From contig NZ_FXZB01000020.1 in assembly GCF_900169065.1 (NCBI RefSeq), positions 1 through 64,000 on the forward strand: a stretch of 64,000 nucleotides of DNA. Reading direction: 5' to 3'. The notes under the pieces were generated by a model. That model searched no databases. It saw only the letters and a program-made list of their open reading frames with translations, and was not told where the DNA came from. Below are positions 59,235 to 64,000 of this stretch, in pieces. Made by a program: the position numbers and the translations under genes. Each line of letters begins with the position of its first letter. Position 1 is the stretch's first letter. The DNA is from Brevibacterium aurantiacum (GTDB lineage: Bacteria > Actinomycetota > Actinomycetes > Actinomycetales > Brevibacteriaceae).

Positions 59235-59266
59235 CTCAGGCGACGGTGCGCTCAGGCGACGGTGCG
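59235..59266. repeat. 16-bp tandem duplication at a gene end
   Basis: CTCAGGCGACGGTGCG occurs twice in direct succession (59235-59250 and 59251-59266). The second copy carries the stop codon of the secreted protein gene. Because 16 is not a multiple of three, the duplication sets where the frame ends. Confidence 0.75.
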
Positions 59267-59803
59267 CTCAGGCCAGGTACGTTCGCCCTTGATGTAGCTC
59301 GACAGGTCGCCGAGCACCCTGTCCGCGTCAGCTTGGGAGAATTCCCCTGCATCGACTCCGGCCTGCAGATCGCCGGCAAGGTCTGCGACCCGTGATTGGG
59401 CGTCGGCAGCCGTGTGTGCCACCAGGCCCGCGCCGTCGCTGAGGGCCGTGGCGCCGGCAGCTTCGATCCCGCCGCCATCAGGTGTCGTCTCGGCGCTGGG
59501 TGTCGTCTGGGCGCTGGTTGTTGTCTCGGCGTTGGGCTGAGCATCATCGGTGCGGTCGCGAGTTTCGTCCGCACGTGTTTCGTCATCACGAGTCTCGTCG
59601 TCGCGAGAATTGTCATCGTCACGTGTTCTGCTTGTTGTGACTGGTGCAGTGGTGGAGCCGGTCAGCGCGGGGGCCGCACGCTTGGTCGGCTGCTGTCCCG
59701 GATTGAGGATGTAGTCGGCAATGCCAGCTGTCACCGGTGCTGTGGTGAGGACTGCGGCGAGAACGACGGCAGTGCCGGCGATCAATCGGGGAATTGCTTT
59801 CAT
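59252..59803 (-). CDS. Secreted low-complexity protein
   Basis: A 183-residue exported protein. The signal peptide MKAIPRLIAGTAVVLAAVL continues to a likely cleavage near residue 26 (VTAG). An Asp/Arg/Glu/Thr-rich middle has near-repeats of RDDET and SAETTP. The C-terminal domain of about 65 residues (AADAQSRVADLAGDLQAGVDAGEFSQADADRVL, in part) is helical. No enzymatic motif is seen. ATG at 59803 is favoured because it begins the signal peptide; a longer frame start at 59866 adds unrelated sequence. Confidence 0.7.
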   Translation of the reverse strand: MKAIPRLIAGTAVVLAAVLTTAPVTAGIADYILNPGQQPTKRAAPALTGSTTAPVTTSRTRDDDNSRDDETRDDETRADETRDRTDDAQPNAETTTSAQTTPSAETTPDGGGIEAAGATALSDGAGLVAHTAADAQSRVADLAGDLQAGVDAGEFSQADADRVLGDLSSYIKGERTWPERTVA

Positions 59804-59920
59804 GCTTTCACTCTTCCAGATCAAGCTGTTTCCCCACTTCAATGCGACTGTGATGATCCTTGGCATTCGATGTCGAATCGGTGGCAGCCAGGGAACGTGT
59901 CAGAATCGTGAACCGACTGA

Positions 59921-63253
<3,333 letters not shown>

Positions 63254-63261
<8 letters not shown>

Positions 63262-64000
63262 GGTTGCGGCTGAGTGGGATTCCGAAGACGTCGGCATAGA
63301 ACCCGAACTCGCTTTCCAGGGAATCGATGATGGTTTCGGTGCGGACGAAGCCGTGGGATTCGCCCTTGTACAGACGGTAAATGTACTCCACTCCGGTCAG
63401 TTCCAACATATCGACGAAGTCCTGGGCCTGATTGGGTGGGACGATGGGGTCCCGATCGCCTTGCATGATCGCCACCGGGACTCTGATCTGGCTCGTTCGT
63501 CTGATGGGTGAGCGGGTGATGTAGGCGTCTTGGGCCTCCGGCCAGGGCCCGACCAGGCCGTCGATGTAGTGCCGTTCGAAGTCGTGGGTGTCGACGACGA
63601 AGCGCATCAGGTCGGTGACTCCGAAGTAGGAGGTGCCGCAGGCGAAGACGTTCGAGGAGGCCAAGGCGGTGAGCACTGTCCACCCTCCCGATGAGGCACC
63701 GGAGATCGCGATGCGATCCGGGTCGGCCAGTCCCTCGGCGACCAGTGCTTCGACTGCCGCGACGGCGTCGGCGACGTCGACGATCCCCCATTGGCCGCGC
63801 AGTCGGTTGCGCCATGCTCGACCGTAGCCGGTCGAACCGCCGTAGTTGACCTCCATCACGCCGATGCCCCGGGACGTGAAGTAGCTGGATCGGGCCGACA
63901 TGTCCGGGGTCGCCTGCCCTGTGGGTCCACCATGGATGGAGATCACATAGGGCGGGAGTTCCCGGTCGAGGGCGGTGAATCTGGGGTTGTGCGGTGGGTG
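63254..64000 (-). CDS. S9 family peptidase, 3' portion (5' end beyond the window)
   Basis: The visible 248 codons are the C-terminal alpha/beta-hydrolase domain of a prolyl oligopeptidase-like enzyme. SIHGGPTGQATPD is the oxyanion region, VNYGGSTGYGRAWR is typical of acylaminoacyl-peptidase relatives, SGASSGGW holds the nucleophile, GDRDPIVPP the Asp and GESHGF the His. The frame stays open to base 64000 (reading PPYVISIHGG), so the propeller domain must lie beyond. It overlaps the MetE-like gene by 8 nt. Confidence 0.93.

Overview
The window is high-GC DNA from an actinomycete. It has frequent GTG and TTG starts, many 1-8 nt gene overlaps (ATGA or GTGA), and ThyX rather than a visible ThyA. 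The run tRNA-Gln/tRNA-Glu, gltX, FAH-family hydrolase, leuB, serA, ilvCNB, gatBAC, ligA and a MetE-like gene follows the order known from the Mycobacterium tuberculosis Rv2992c-Rv3015c region. Gene content and protein character fit best with Brevibacterium or a close Micrococcales relative; that assignment is inference. No phage, insertion sequence, CRISPR array or biosynthetic gene cluster is visible. This looks like core chromosome with lineage-specific insertions.

Layout. 0.2-4.3 kb (minus): tRNA-Glu(CTC), tRNA-Gln(CTG), an S33 prolyl-iminopeptidase-like hydrolase, gltX and an FAH-family hydrolase. 4.3-9.1 kb (plus): HrpB helicase, a protein often labelled 3-methyladenine DNA glycosylase, and a zinc alcohol dehydrogenase. 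9.1-19.6 kb (minus): HIT protein, maltokinase-cap-like protein, thyX, peptidase E-like protein with a small membrane protein, a lipoate ligase, an S9 peptidase, a GNAT enzyme, a DUF222/HNH protein and an MFS transporter. 19.8-30.9 kb is the branched-chain amino acid and serine block: ilvE, leuB, a CitE-like lyase and a PAP2 phosphatase (plus), serA, an Eis-like acetyltransferase, then ilvB-ilvN-ilvC behind a leader peptide and attenuator. 31-38 kb: a heterodimeric ABC exporter, a membrane protein whose best start is cut by a UGA codon, apt, a lipoprotein and an aldo/keto reductase. 38-46 kb: a 2-hydroxyacid dehydrogenase, a PH-like membrane protein and a dipeptide/oligopeptide ABC importer operon. 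46-53 kb: ilvD, a second 2-hydroxyacid dehydrogenase, a monooxygenase/flavin reductase/MarR operon, then cysK and cysE. 54-64 kb: def, an unknown membrane protein, gatC-gatA-gatB, a secreted low-complexity protein, ligA, a MetE-like protein and the 3' part of an S9 peptidase that runs off the window.

How the genes work together. IlvBN, IlvC, IlvD and IlvE carry out the common steps of valine, leucine and isoleucine synthesis, LeuB is the leucine-specific dehydrogenase, and SerA, CysE and CysK lead from 3-phosphoglycerate through serine to cysteine. GatCAB makes Gln-tRNA(Gln) from Glu-tRNA(Gln), which suits the linked gltX and tRNA-Gln. Several control elements can be read directly: the ilvB attenuator, a perfect 32-bp palindrome before serA, 22-bp-period repeats before ilvD and near the MFS gene, and an 11-mer shared by the ilvE and MFS leaders.

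The strongest unexplained signal is a DNA word, (C)GCCGAGGTGG. By hand count it occurs 21 times, in both orientations, in several reading frames and between genes, including as an inverted pair forming a 17-bp hairpin after ilvD.
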